Assembly (NCBI RefSeq): GCF_006376685.1
Contig: NZ_VEWL01000006.1
Span: 62,001-126,000, forward strand
DNA: 64,000 bases
DNA from: Ochrobactrum teleogrylli
Lineage (GTDB): Bacteria > Pseudomonadota > Alphaproteobacteria > Rhizobiales > Rhizobiaceae
Direction: 5' to 3'
Shown one piece after another: positions 57,388 through 64,000 of the stretch (position 1 is its first letter; the number at the start of each line of letters is the position of its first letter). Below the pieces are notes generated by a model, which saw only the letters and a program-made list of their open reading frames with translations, ran no database searches and was not told the origin of the DNA. The translations under genes and the position numbers were made by a program.

Positions 57388-58419
57388 ATGAAAGCGATTG
57401 TCATCCACGCCGCAAAGGACTTGCGTATTGATGAGCGCGAGCTCGAGATGGCCGGTCCCGGCGAGGTTGAAATCCGTCTCGCGGCTGGCGGCATATGCGG
57501 CTCGGACCTGCATTATTATAATCACGGCGGCTTTGGCACCGTGCGCGTCAAGGAACCGATGATCCTAGGACACGAGGTTTCCGGCCATATTGCTGCACTG
57601 GGCGAAGGGGTTTCGGGGCTTGCCGTTGGCGATCTGGTCGCCATATCGCCGTCCCGCCCCTGCGGACACTGCGAATATTGCCACAAGGGGCTGCCCAATC
57701 ATTGCTTCAACATGCGCTTTTACGGATCGGCTATGCCCTTCCCGCATATTCAAGGCGCGTTCCGCGAAAGGCTTATCGCAAAAGCCAGCCAATGCGTGAA
57801 AGCCGACGGCCTCAGCGCCGGTGAAGCGGCAATGGCAGAACCGCTCTCGGTCACCCTGCACGCCACCCGCCGCGCAGGCGAGATATTGGGCAAGCGCGTG
57901 CTGGTGACAGGTTGCGGCCCCATCGGCACGCTTTCGATCCTCTCGGCCCGCCGCGCAGGCGCGGCTGAAATCGTCGCAGCGGATATTTCCGGGCCAGCGC
58001 TTGAATTTGCCCGCAAGGTCGGCGCGGACCGCACCGTCAACCTATCGGAGAACCCGGATGGTCTGGCGGAATACGCTCAGAACAAGGGTTCATTCGACAT
58101 TTTGTACGAATGCTCCGGTGCAGCATCCGCCCTTGTGGCGGGCATACATGCCATGAGGCCGCGCGGCGTTATCGTGCAGCTTGGCATGGGCGGCGAAATG
58201 AACCTGCCGATCATGACGATCACAGCCAAAGAACTCGATCTGCGCGGCTCCTTCCGCTTCCACGAGGAATTCGCCATCGCGGTCAAGCTCATGCAGGATG
58301 GCCTGATCAACGTCAACCCCCTCATCACGCAGACGCTGCCCCTTTCCGATGCGCTGCGCGCCTTCGACATTGCGTCGGATAAAACGCAGTCGATGAAAAC
58401 CCAGATCGCATTCAGCTAG
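57388..58419 (+). CDS. idnD: L-idonate 5-dehydrogenase-like zinc alcohol dehydrogenase
   Basis: This 343-residue medium-chain dehydrogenase probably oxidises L-idonate to 5-keto-gluconate. The catalytic zinc site is in GGICGSDLHYY and GHEVSGH, the structural zinc in CGHCEYCHKGLPNHC, and the nucleotide loop in TGCGPIGTLS. The ATG at 57388 follows GAGG; the open frame reaches further upstream. A gluconate 5-dehydrogenase-like gene follows, with a palindromic repeat between them. Confidence 0.85.
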   Translation: MKAIVIHAAKDLRIDERELEMAGPGEVEIRLAAGGICGSDLHYYNHGGFGTVRVKEPMILGHEVSGHIAALGEGVSGLAVGDLVAISPSRPCGHCEYCHKGLPNHCFNMRFYGSAMPFPHIQGAFRERLIAKASQCVKADGLSAGEAAMAEPLSVTLHATRRAGEILGKRVLVTGCGPIGTLSILSARRAGAAEIVAADISGPALEFARKVGADRTVNLSENPDGLAEYAQNKGSFDILYECSGAASALVAGIHAMRPRGVIVQLGMGGEMNLPIMTITAKELDLRGSFRFHEEFAIAVKLMQDGLINVNPLITQTLPLSDALRAFDIASDKTQSMKTQIAFS

Positions 58420-58521
58420 AGCATTTCCAGCAAAAGTGCGTAGCGGTTTTGCGTGGGATAATGTGTAAAAACAAATAGATAGATCGGTCCCACGATTCCG
58501 TACTAACCGGAACCGCTCTAA
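58417..58521. repeat. Rhizobial-type intergenic repeat between idnD and idnO
   Basis: TAGAGCATTTCCAG at the start and CCGCTCTA at the end pair as outer arms, with AAAAGTGCGTAGCGGTTTTG inside. It follows a dispersed repeat known in rhizobia. It begins exactly at the idnD stop codon (TAG at 58417-58419). Confidence 0.6.
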
Positions 58522-58539
58522 AGAATTTCAGGAGAAGAT

Positions 58540-59295
58540 ATGAGCGTCCAACTCTTCGATCTGACAGGCAAACGCGCGCTTGTTACCGGCTCGTCTCAGG
58601 GGATCGGCTATGCGCTGGCAAAAGGTCTCGCCGCCGCCGGTGCCGACGTCATCCTCAACGGTCGCGATGAGGCAAAGTTGAAAGTCGCTGCCGACAGCCT
58701 CAGCGTAAAGCACATGCTGGCCTTCGACGCGACGGATCACGACACCGTCCGCTCGGCAGTAGATGGGTTCGAAGCAGATGTCGGCGCCATCGACATTCTC
58801 GTCAACAATGCGGGCATGCAACATCGCACCCCGCTTGAAGACTTTCCAGCCGATGCCTTTGAGCACTTGCTGAAAGCCAACGTGTCTACCGTGTTCAATG
58901 TCGGACAGGCGGTCGCCAGACATATGATCAAGCGCGGAACGGGCAAGATCATCAACATTGCCAGCGTTCAGACCGCGCTCGCAAGGCCCGGCATCGCGCC
59001 TTATACCGCGACCAAAGGTGCCGTTGGCAATCTGACCAAGGGTATGGCCACCGACTGGGCGAGATATGGCTTGCAATGCAACGCCATTGCTCCGGGATAT
59101 TTCGACACGCCGCTCAACGCCGCGCTCGTTTCAGACCCGGCTTTCTCAAGCTGGCTTGAAAAACGCACGCCTGCGGGCCGCTGGGGAAAGGTTGACGAAC
59201 TCGTTGGCGCCTGCATTTTCCTTGCGTCTGGCGCGTCCTCTTTCGTCAACGGCCATGTGCTTTATGTCGATGGCGGCATCACCGCATCCCTTTGA
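58540..59295 (+). CDS. idnO: Gluconate 5-dehydrogenase-like short-chain reductase
   Basis: This 251-residue SDR probably reduces 5-keto-gluconate to gluconate. It has the cofactor motif TGSSQGIG, NNAG (NNAGMQHRTP), the catalytic Ser in INIASVQ, and Y-x3-K in PYTATKGA. The FDTPLNAALVSDPAF segment is typical of the Ga5DH group. An AGGAGAAG ribosome-binding site precedes the ATG. It pairs with idnD to give a 5-keto-gluconate branch of sugar acid catabolism. Confidence 0.87.
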   Translation: MSVQLFDLTGKRALVTGSSQGIGYALAKGLAAAGADVILNGRDEAKLKVAADSLSVKHMLAFDATDHDTVRSAVDGFEADVGAIDILVNNAGMQHRTPLEDFPADAFEHLLKANVSTVFNVGQAVARHMIKRGTGKIINIASVQTALARPGIAPYTATKGAVGNLTKGMATDWARYGLQCNAIAPGYFDTPLNAALVSDPAFSSWLEKRTPAGRWGKVDELVGACIFLASGASSFVNGHVLYVDGGITASL

Positions 59296-59504
59296 AGGTC
59301 AAAGACTGTAGCTATCCGCAACGGAATTCCGATCTGTGAACAATTCAACCGGATCGGCATCTGCTAAAAAACACTCTCTGCGGTTGATTTGCGAGCCACA
59401 CCACATTATTTCGCAATAGATCTCGATGATACAATCATCAAAACTGTATCAGTCTTTGAACGGCGTCCATCAAAACGCACGAAAACTCGTTTCGGGAAAA
59501 TCTA

Positions 59505-60746
59505 TTGTCGGAATTCTTTGTTAAATATCCGTGGGCGGAGACGCTCACGGCACTCGGCGGATTGTTTCTCTCCGCATTCATCGCAAATTTTCTGATCAAG
59601 GCGATCCTGCTCAAGCTGCTCGACCGGCTCGTTCAGAAGACTTCATTCGGTCAGGATGAAGAACTGAAACGCCACAGCGTCATCAGCCGTCTGGCCAATA
59701 TCGTTCCGGCCTTGATCATTTCTTCAGGCATTCTGGCGATACCGGGGTTGCCGGATACGGCAATCACCATCATTCGCAATGTCGCGATCGCCTTCATCAT
59801 TCTGACGCTCGCCCTCGCGATCAATTCAGCGTTGGGTGTGGTAGACACGCTTTATCATCGCCGCCCAGAGGCCCGTTATCGGCCCATGAAGGGCTATATT
59901 CAGGTCGGCAAGCTGGTCGTCTATATCATCGCCGCCGTCCTCATCATTGCAACCCTGCTCGACAAGTCGCCGGTTATTCTGCTGTCCGGTGTGGGTGCCA
60001 TGGCTGCGGTACTGATACTCGTTTTTCAGGACACATTGCTCTCACTGGTCGCCAGTATGCAGATCGCCTCTTCCAACATGGTTCGTGTGGGCGACTGGAT
60101 CGAGATGAAAAATCTCGACGCCAATGGCGATGTGACCGAAATCGCGCTTTATACGGTCAAGGTGCAGAATTTCGACAGAACAATCACCACGATTCCGATC
60201 CGCAAGCTCATCACCGAACCGATGAAGAACTATCGCGGCATGCAGGAATCGGGCGGCCGCCGCATCAAGCGCGCGCTCTTTATCGACCAGAATTCAATCC
60301 GCTTCCTGACCGACGACGAACGCGCGAAAATGGCGTCAGTGGACTGGCTGGCCGACTATCTGCCAAAAAAGGCGAAGGAAATCGCCGAATGGAACGACAA
60401 GCTGGGTGACCGCGCCAAAAACCCGGTCAATACGCGTCGTTTCACCAATATCGGCACTTTCCGCGCCTATGTGGAAAACTATCTGCGCAACTATCCCGGC
60501 ATCCATAAGGGCATGACGCTGCTGGTGCGCCAGATGGACCCGACCCCGGCAGGCTTGCCACTCGAAATCTACTGCTTCACCAACACCACCGTCTGGGCCT
60601 CATTCGAGCAGATACAATCCGATATTTTCGACCACCTTTATGCGGTGCTGCCGGAATTCGGCTTGAGCGCTTTCCAGAACCCGAGCGGCAAGGATTTCCG
60701 CAAGCTGGGGGTGGCTGAACCAGGTTCTAACGAAGAGCTTCGATGA
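59505..60746 (+). CDS. Mechanosensitive channel, YbdG-like MscS family
   Basis: This 413-residue inner-membrane protein has five transmembrane helices in its first 175 residues. The pore/beta-domain junction follows with LILVFQDTLLSLVASMQIASSNMVRVGDWIEMKN, the MscS signature, and a cytoplasmic domain of the YbdG type. It should open under osmotic downshock. The TTG start at 59505 follows GGGAAAATC. The 3' end overlaps the convergent hydrolase gene by 20 bases. Confidence 0.9.
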   Translation: MSEFFVKYPWAETLTALGGLFLSAFIANFLIKAILLKLLDRLVQKTSFGQDEELKRHSVISRLANIVPALIISSGILAIPGLPDTAITIIRNVAIAFIILTLALAINSALGVVDTLYHRRPEARYRPMKGYIQVGKLVVYIIAAVLIIATLLDKSPVILLSGVGAMAAVLILVFQDTLLSLVASMQIASSNMVRVGDWIEMKNLDANGDVTEIALYTVKVQNFDRTITTIPIRKLITEPMKNYRGMQESGGRRIKRALFIDQNSIRFLTDDERAKMASVDWLADYLPKKAKEIAEWNDKLGDRAKNPVNTRRFTNIGTFRAYVENYLRNYPGIHKGMTLLVRQMDPTPAGLPLEIYCFTNTTVWASFEQIQSDIFDHLYAVLPEFGLSAFQNPSGKDFRKLGVAEPGSNEELR

Positions 60747-62064
60747 TCTGCGCGTCGAGGTTCTGAACGCTATAGCCGGAGCGGGATGGCGTAAGTCCCA
60801 GACGCACCACAGAAAGATGCATGGACGGTACGATCATGACGGTTTGACCGTCATGGCCGGACATCCAAAAAGCATCATCGGGAATGCCATCCTCGCCCGC
60901 TTTGGCACCGCCGGACTGCAACCAGACCTGCGCAGAACCGTAACGGCCATCCGAGGCCGCTGACGGTGTGCGCATGAACGCCACGAAATCAGCTGGCAGA
61001 ACCTGCCTTCCATCGAGCTTCCCGCCCTCTGCCAGAAACGCTCCGAGACGGGCCCAATCGCGCGCGGTCGCGTACATATAGGACGACCCGGCAAAGACGC
61101 CCGACGCGTCGGTTTCCAATAGGGCGCTGCTCATGCCGAGCGGTTCGAACAAGGCGATGCGCGGATAGGCCAAAGCCGCATTCCGGCTGTCGAAACTATC
61201 CATGAACAGCTTGGAGAGAATATTCGCGGTCCCGCTCGAATAGTTGAATTTCGTTCCAGGTGCCGCTTCCAGTGGCAGCGAAGCGGCAAATCCCGCCATG
61301 TCCTTTTCCAGAAACAGCATGCGGGTGACATCTGCCACAGCACCATAATTCTCGTTGAAGCGCAGCCCGCTTTCCATCGCCATCAGATTGGCGATGGTGA
61401 TTCTGGCGCGCTCATCGTTCTGCCATTCCGGCAGAAGATCGCTTTTGGCCAGATCCATGCGGTTTTCCGCAATGCGCATCCCAATCAGCGTCGCCATGAC
61501 CGATTTTGTCATCGACCAACCAAGCAGTGGCGTGTCGGCATTGAAGCCCTCGCCATAGGTTTCGGCGATGAGTTGACCGTTGTGAATGACCGCGATGGCC
61601 CGCATGCCGGGGCCTGCCAGTTCCTTATCCTCGATAACGCTCTGCACCTTATCTGAGATCGCCACGTTCAGCGGTTGCGATGACGCTTGTGCAGCTTCAT
61701 CGCTGGCGACGCTGCGGCTATCCGTCGATTGAACATTGGCGCAACCCTGACCGGGGAGAAACACAGCCTTGCTGGGGGCAAAAAAGCCGAAAATCCGGAC
61801 AGTTACGGTGTCAGTGTCATCATCAACGGCCACATTGAGGAATTTCAGCAGCGGGTTTCCCGGTGCCTGAACATCGTCTGCGAGTACCGCATCGGCGTCT
61901 CGTTTGGCGATAAAGACATTGGAACACACGATCTTGGCCGCATAACCCGTGCCCACCCGCAAAAGCTCCGGCGGGTTGAAACCGAGCCATGATGCCGCGC
62001 CGACTAACAGTAGAACAACCAAACCGACGAGAAACGTGAGAAATCGCTTCAAAAACTTCGACAT
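60727..62064 (-). CDS. Serine beta-lactamase-fold hydrolase, exported or membrane-anchored
   Basis: This 445-residue protein of the beta-lactamase/class C fold resembles 6-aminohexanoate-dimer hydrolases and esterases. The start at 62064 gives an N-terminal hydrophobic helix (residues 8-28). Ser-x-x-Lys is in GWSMTKSV and the second motif Tyr is in FNYSSGTAN. The C-terminal HDGQT matches the third motif (HxG). The substrate is unknown. Confidence 0.88.
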   Translation of the reverse strand: MSKFLKRFLTFLVGLVVLLLVGAASWLGFNPPELLRVGTGYAAKIVCSNVFIAKRDADAVLADDVQAPGNPLLKFLNVAVDDDTDTVTVRIFGFFAPSKAVFLPGQGCANVQSTDSRSVASDEAAQASSQPLNVAISDKVQSVIEDKELAGPGMRAIAVIHNGQLIAETYGEGFNADTPLLGWSMTKSVMATLIGMRIAENRMDLAKSDLLPEWQNDERARITIANLMAMESGLRFNENYGAVADVTRMLFLEKDMAGFAASLPLEAAPGTKFNYSSGTANILSKLFMDSFDSRNAALAYPRIALFEPLGMSSALLETDASGVFAGSSYMYATARDWARLGAFLAEGGKLDGRQVLPADFVAFMRTPSAASDGRYGSAQVWLQSGGAKAGEDGIPDDAFWMSGHDGQTVMIVPSMHLSVVRLGLTPSRSGYSVQNLDAQIIEALR

Positions 62065-62183
62065 GAAATACCGTTTTCTTTCAGGGCAAACCTGCCCGAG
62101 CAGGGCAATATCCAAATCTCAATCTTGCGGTATGTTTCTGTGAAACGCGATTGCAGTCAATTACCATCCGACAACAGACCAAC

Positions 62184-62209
62184 TAAAAAGGGGCGCTGCT
62201 GCGCCCCTG
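62184..62209 (-). terminator. Terminator of the His/Arg-rich protein gene
   Basis: On the minus strand GGGGCGC-AGCA-GCGCCCC is followed by TTTTTAGTT. Confidence 0.85.
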
Positions 62210-62212
62210 ATT

Positions 62213-62539
62213 CTATCGATTGGAACTGGCCGGACCATTCCACCGGCTGCTGTGATGCCGGTAATGCCCGCGATAGTAATCGCGCTTGTAGTGACGGTGC
62301 GACCGCCAGCGATGATCGCGGTAATGGCGACGATCAGACCGCCAATGGTCCCTTCTGTGGTAATGCCGCTTCTTCCAGTGCTTACGCGAATGGTAGCCGC
62401 GATGATCGCGAACCTGTTCCACATTGGAGGTTACGCCGGGCTTAGCGAGATTTGCCACTGGTGCGGCGGAAGCCGCGCCAGCTCCCACCAACAAGCCAAC
62501 ACCAACAATACCTGCAATAAGTCCACTAAAGAGCTTCAT
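62213..62539 (-). CDS. Small secreted His/Arg/Tyr-rich protein
   Basis: This 108-residue protein has a signal peptide (MKLFSGLIAGIVGVGLLVGA, ending ASA about residue 25). The mature chain from residue 45 on consists mostly of His, Arg, Tyr, Lys and Trp in repeated H-R/K-x-[HYR] units (RDHRGYHSRKHW and similar). The high His content suggests metal or polyanion binding. It resembles small basic secreted proteins common in Brucella and rhizobia. Function is not known. Confidence 0.75.
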   Translation of the reverse strand: MKLFSGLIAGIVGVGLLVGAGAASAAPVANLAKPGVTSNVEQVRDHRGYHSRKHWKKRHYHRRDHWRSDRRHYRDHRWRSHRHYKRDYYRGHYRHHSSRWNGPASSNR

Positions 62540-63146
62540 TCTGTGTACTCCTCTTGATGGGAAGCATCATGAAACCTAGCGCATGAACTCAAAATGAACA
62601 GATTGAACTTTTCAAACATCTGTGATGATCTTAAAAGCCGTTCAATTTATTCTTCAAGAATTTTTTACACCGATAATAATTGGTTATCGCAGCGGAAAAA
62701 CCGTGAAATTTCCAGCAACCAAACGTTACAAAACTTCGATTGAGATGAAATCAGACCACGGTAAATTGTTTCGTGGCGGTCCAAGCATCCGCCGGCTGGA
62801 AGACATACCAGTCTGTTAATTTGCGTGTTGCCCCCAATTAGCACGCAATTGACACGGGAGACGCCACGCTGCCCTTGTTGCGCGTCTCCCGCTCCACTCT
62901 TCGGTGCAACCTCTACGGGTTCATTTTTCTGCCGTCTTTATGCAATCATGTCCGCAGGCGCTTCGCTGCATTAGCGTTGAAGCGCCCCCGGCGTCATTAT
63001 GCACCAAACACAAACGTCGGGGTTTCTCCTGTCTGATTCCCCTCCCCGCACATCAGGTCATCACGCGCCTTGGCATCAAAACGATGAACAATCCTGCCGC
63101 TCGTGCGTTAGTTACCTGTTCCCAATGTAAAACGGAGGAAATCCCG
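62540..63146. other. Intergenic region with three strong hairpins
   Basis: Successive inverted repeats are at 62821-62848 (TTGCGTG/CACGCAA), 62856-62890 (GGGAGACGC/GCGTCTCCC) and 62957-62986 (GGCGCTTC/GAAGCGCC with inner CGCT/AGCG). They may be a long csbD leader or a separate small RNA. No gene is supported; a 65-codon frame at 62622-62819 has no features. Confidence 0.5.
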
Positions 63147-63356
63147 ATGGACTGGAATCGTGTTGAAGGCAACTGGAAACAGGTCAAAGGTAAGATCCAG
63201 GAACAATGGGGCAAGCTGACAGACGATGATCTCGACCAGATCAGCGGTCGCCGCGAACAGCTTGAGGGTAAGATTCAGGAGCGGTACGGAGTCGCGAAAG
63301 ACCGCGCCAAATCCGAAATTGATGACTGGTATAATCGACAGCAATGGCTGTCATGA
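63147..63356 (+). CDS. CsbD-family stress protein
   Basis: This 69-residue protein has the CsbD pattern MDWNRVEGNWKQVKGKIQEQ onward, W-G-x-L-T-D-D-D and GRREQLEGKIQERYG. It is highly charged and helical. Its role is unknown, but the family is induced in general stress. A GGAGG ribosome-binding site (ACGGAGGAA) is present and the start is unambiguous. No EcfG consensus was found directly upstream. Confidence 0.92.
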   Translation: MDWNRVEGNWKQVKGKIQEQWGKLTDDDLDQISGRREQLEGKIQERYGVAKDRAKSEIDDWYNRQQWLS

Positions 63357-63359
63357 ATG

Positions 63360-63386
63360 AAACCCCGCCACGGCGGGGTTTTTCTT
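63360..63386 (+). terminator. Terminator after csbD
   Basis: AACCCCGCC/GGCGGGGTT stem with minimal loop and TTTTCTTGG. Confidence 0.85.
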
Positions 63387-63506
63387 GGGCTACACTTTTG
63401 CGCACGGACGCAACACTGTTCTGCATGCGCCCGACTTGAGCCCGCCCGACTTTCCCGGTATCCAAGAGCTGAGACTGTTCGATGTTCTGCTGCGCAGGGG
63501 TTTTAA

Positions 63507-63941
63507 ATGTCGCATAAACTGAATGTTGCTGCTTGTGCATTGGCGCTTCCTGCGCTGGCATCCTGCACGTCGCCTTCAGCCAGCGTCAATCCGCCGAAGC
63601 CGCCAGTCGATCCGACACCTATCCTCGGCACCTGGTGCAGCAATAATGACAAGCGCTTCACAATTTCGCAGGAGCGCTTCGACAGCCGCGACATGCAGTG
63701 TACCGTCATGAAGCTCGACAATTACAAGGGAACGTTCACGCTCAATCTGGTTTGCGAAAACGACCAACAGCAGGCCAGTGAAAACGTGACCATCACGCCG
63801 ATTGGTGACGCAGTGGAAATCGTATTCCTGTCGAAAGGCGTGCGCCACACGCGGGCCAACCGTTGCGGGCCTGCCCCTTCTGCGCCTGTTGTGGCGCCTA
63901 CGCCATCCGAGCCCACCCCGGCCTCTCCGGTCGTACAATAA
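63507..63941 (+). CDS. Putative lipoprotein with protease-inhibitor-like size
   Basis: This 144-residue protein begins with a lipoprotein signal (lipobox LASC at about residue 20), so it should be anchored in the envelope. The mature part has a Pro-rich linker, a small domain with Cys residues (GTWCSNNDKRF, MQCTVMKL, NLVCEND and RANRCG), and a Pro/Ala-rich C-terminal tail. No family is recognised. Four Cys residues in the domain suggest disulfides. Confidence 0.8.
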   Translation: MSHKLNVAACALALPALASCTSPSASVNPPKPPVDPTPILGTWCSNNDKRFTISQERFDSRDMQCTVMKLDNYKGTFTLNLVCENDQQQASENVTITPIGDAVEIVFLSKGVRHTRANRCGPAPSAPVVAPTPSEPTPASPVVQ

Positions 63942-64000
63942 AAGATAGCCAGCACGACACCTCTGCACGGTTGAGAATTCCGGGCTTGCTCGGAGTTTCG

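Noticed and set aside
1-64000. CRISPR arrays, rRNA genes, complete insertion sequences, integrases
   Set aside because: None of these was found in reading the window on both strands.

Overview
The window reads as core chromosome of a Brucellaceae alphaproteobacterium (Ochrobactrum / Brucella sensu lato). This is an inference from protein resemblance and gene content: coaD, two cyclophilins, queA-tgt, folE, a NifU-like scaffold, yidD, thrS and an adenosylcobalamin-dependent ribonucleotide reductase with a C-terminal zinc tail. It also rests on rhizobial-type intergenic palindromic repeats and an EcfG-type stress promoter. No rRNA, CRISPR array, complete insertion sequence or integrase gene was seen.

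Layout. 0.2-4.2 kb: coaD, periplasmic and cytoplasmic cyclophilins, queA and tgt in one direction. 4.2-9.3 kb: a TetR repressor divergent from an RND efflux pair, with a clear 16-bp operator palindrome between them. 9.3-13.7 kb: a luciferase-like flavoenzyme, then a glutarate catabolic locus (LysR regulator, glutaryl-CoA dehydrogenase, class III CoA-transferase) with a 25-bp LysR-type palindrome. 13.7-19.5 kb: an accessory block in which the 3' end of the CoA-transferase gene occurs three times. The copies bracket one cargo islet with an autotransporter broken by a single TAG, and a second islet with an unknown 350-residue protein, a cysteine hydrolase and an IS6-like transposase remnant. tRNA-Leu(GAG) closes the block. 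20-27 kb: patatin-like phospholipase, hisI, folE, Fe-S scaffold, yidD, a D,D-carboxypeptidase with SPOR domain, thrS. 27-34 kb: small secreted proteins, nitroreductase plus flavin reductase-like pair, mazG, galE, an SBF-type transporter and a methyltransferase. 34-39 kb: a glutamate-receptor-like channel, succinate/acetate CoA-transferase, a 53-residue membrane protein behind an EcfG promoter, a diguanylate cyclase. 39-46 kb: a cysteine synthase-AlaX-sulfurtransferase-GNAT operon, a DEAD-box helicase, threonine dehydratase. 46.3-48.2 kb: tRNA-Leu(UAA) followed by a hairpin-rich, AT-rich accessory islet with an FRG-domain gene. 48.3-64 kb: wrbA, a CinA-like protein, a two-domain universal stress protein, gpt, a Nudix hydrolase, nrdJ with candidate NrdR boxes, an idonate/gluconate dehydrogenase pair, a YbdG-like mechanosensitive channel, a serine beta-lactamase-fold hydrolase, a His/Arg-rich secreted protein, a CsbD-like stress protein and a lipoprotein.

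The strongest unusual signals are the triplicated gcdG 3' end, which suggests serial cargo capture at one site without a visible integrase, and the two accessory islets on the 3' sides of two tRNA-Leu genes. The remaining genes form small conventional operons and divergent regulator-target pairs.
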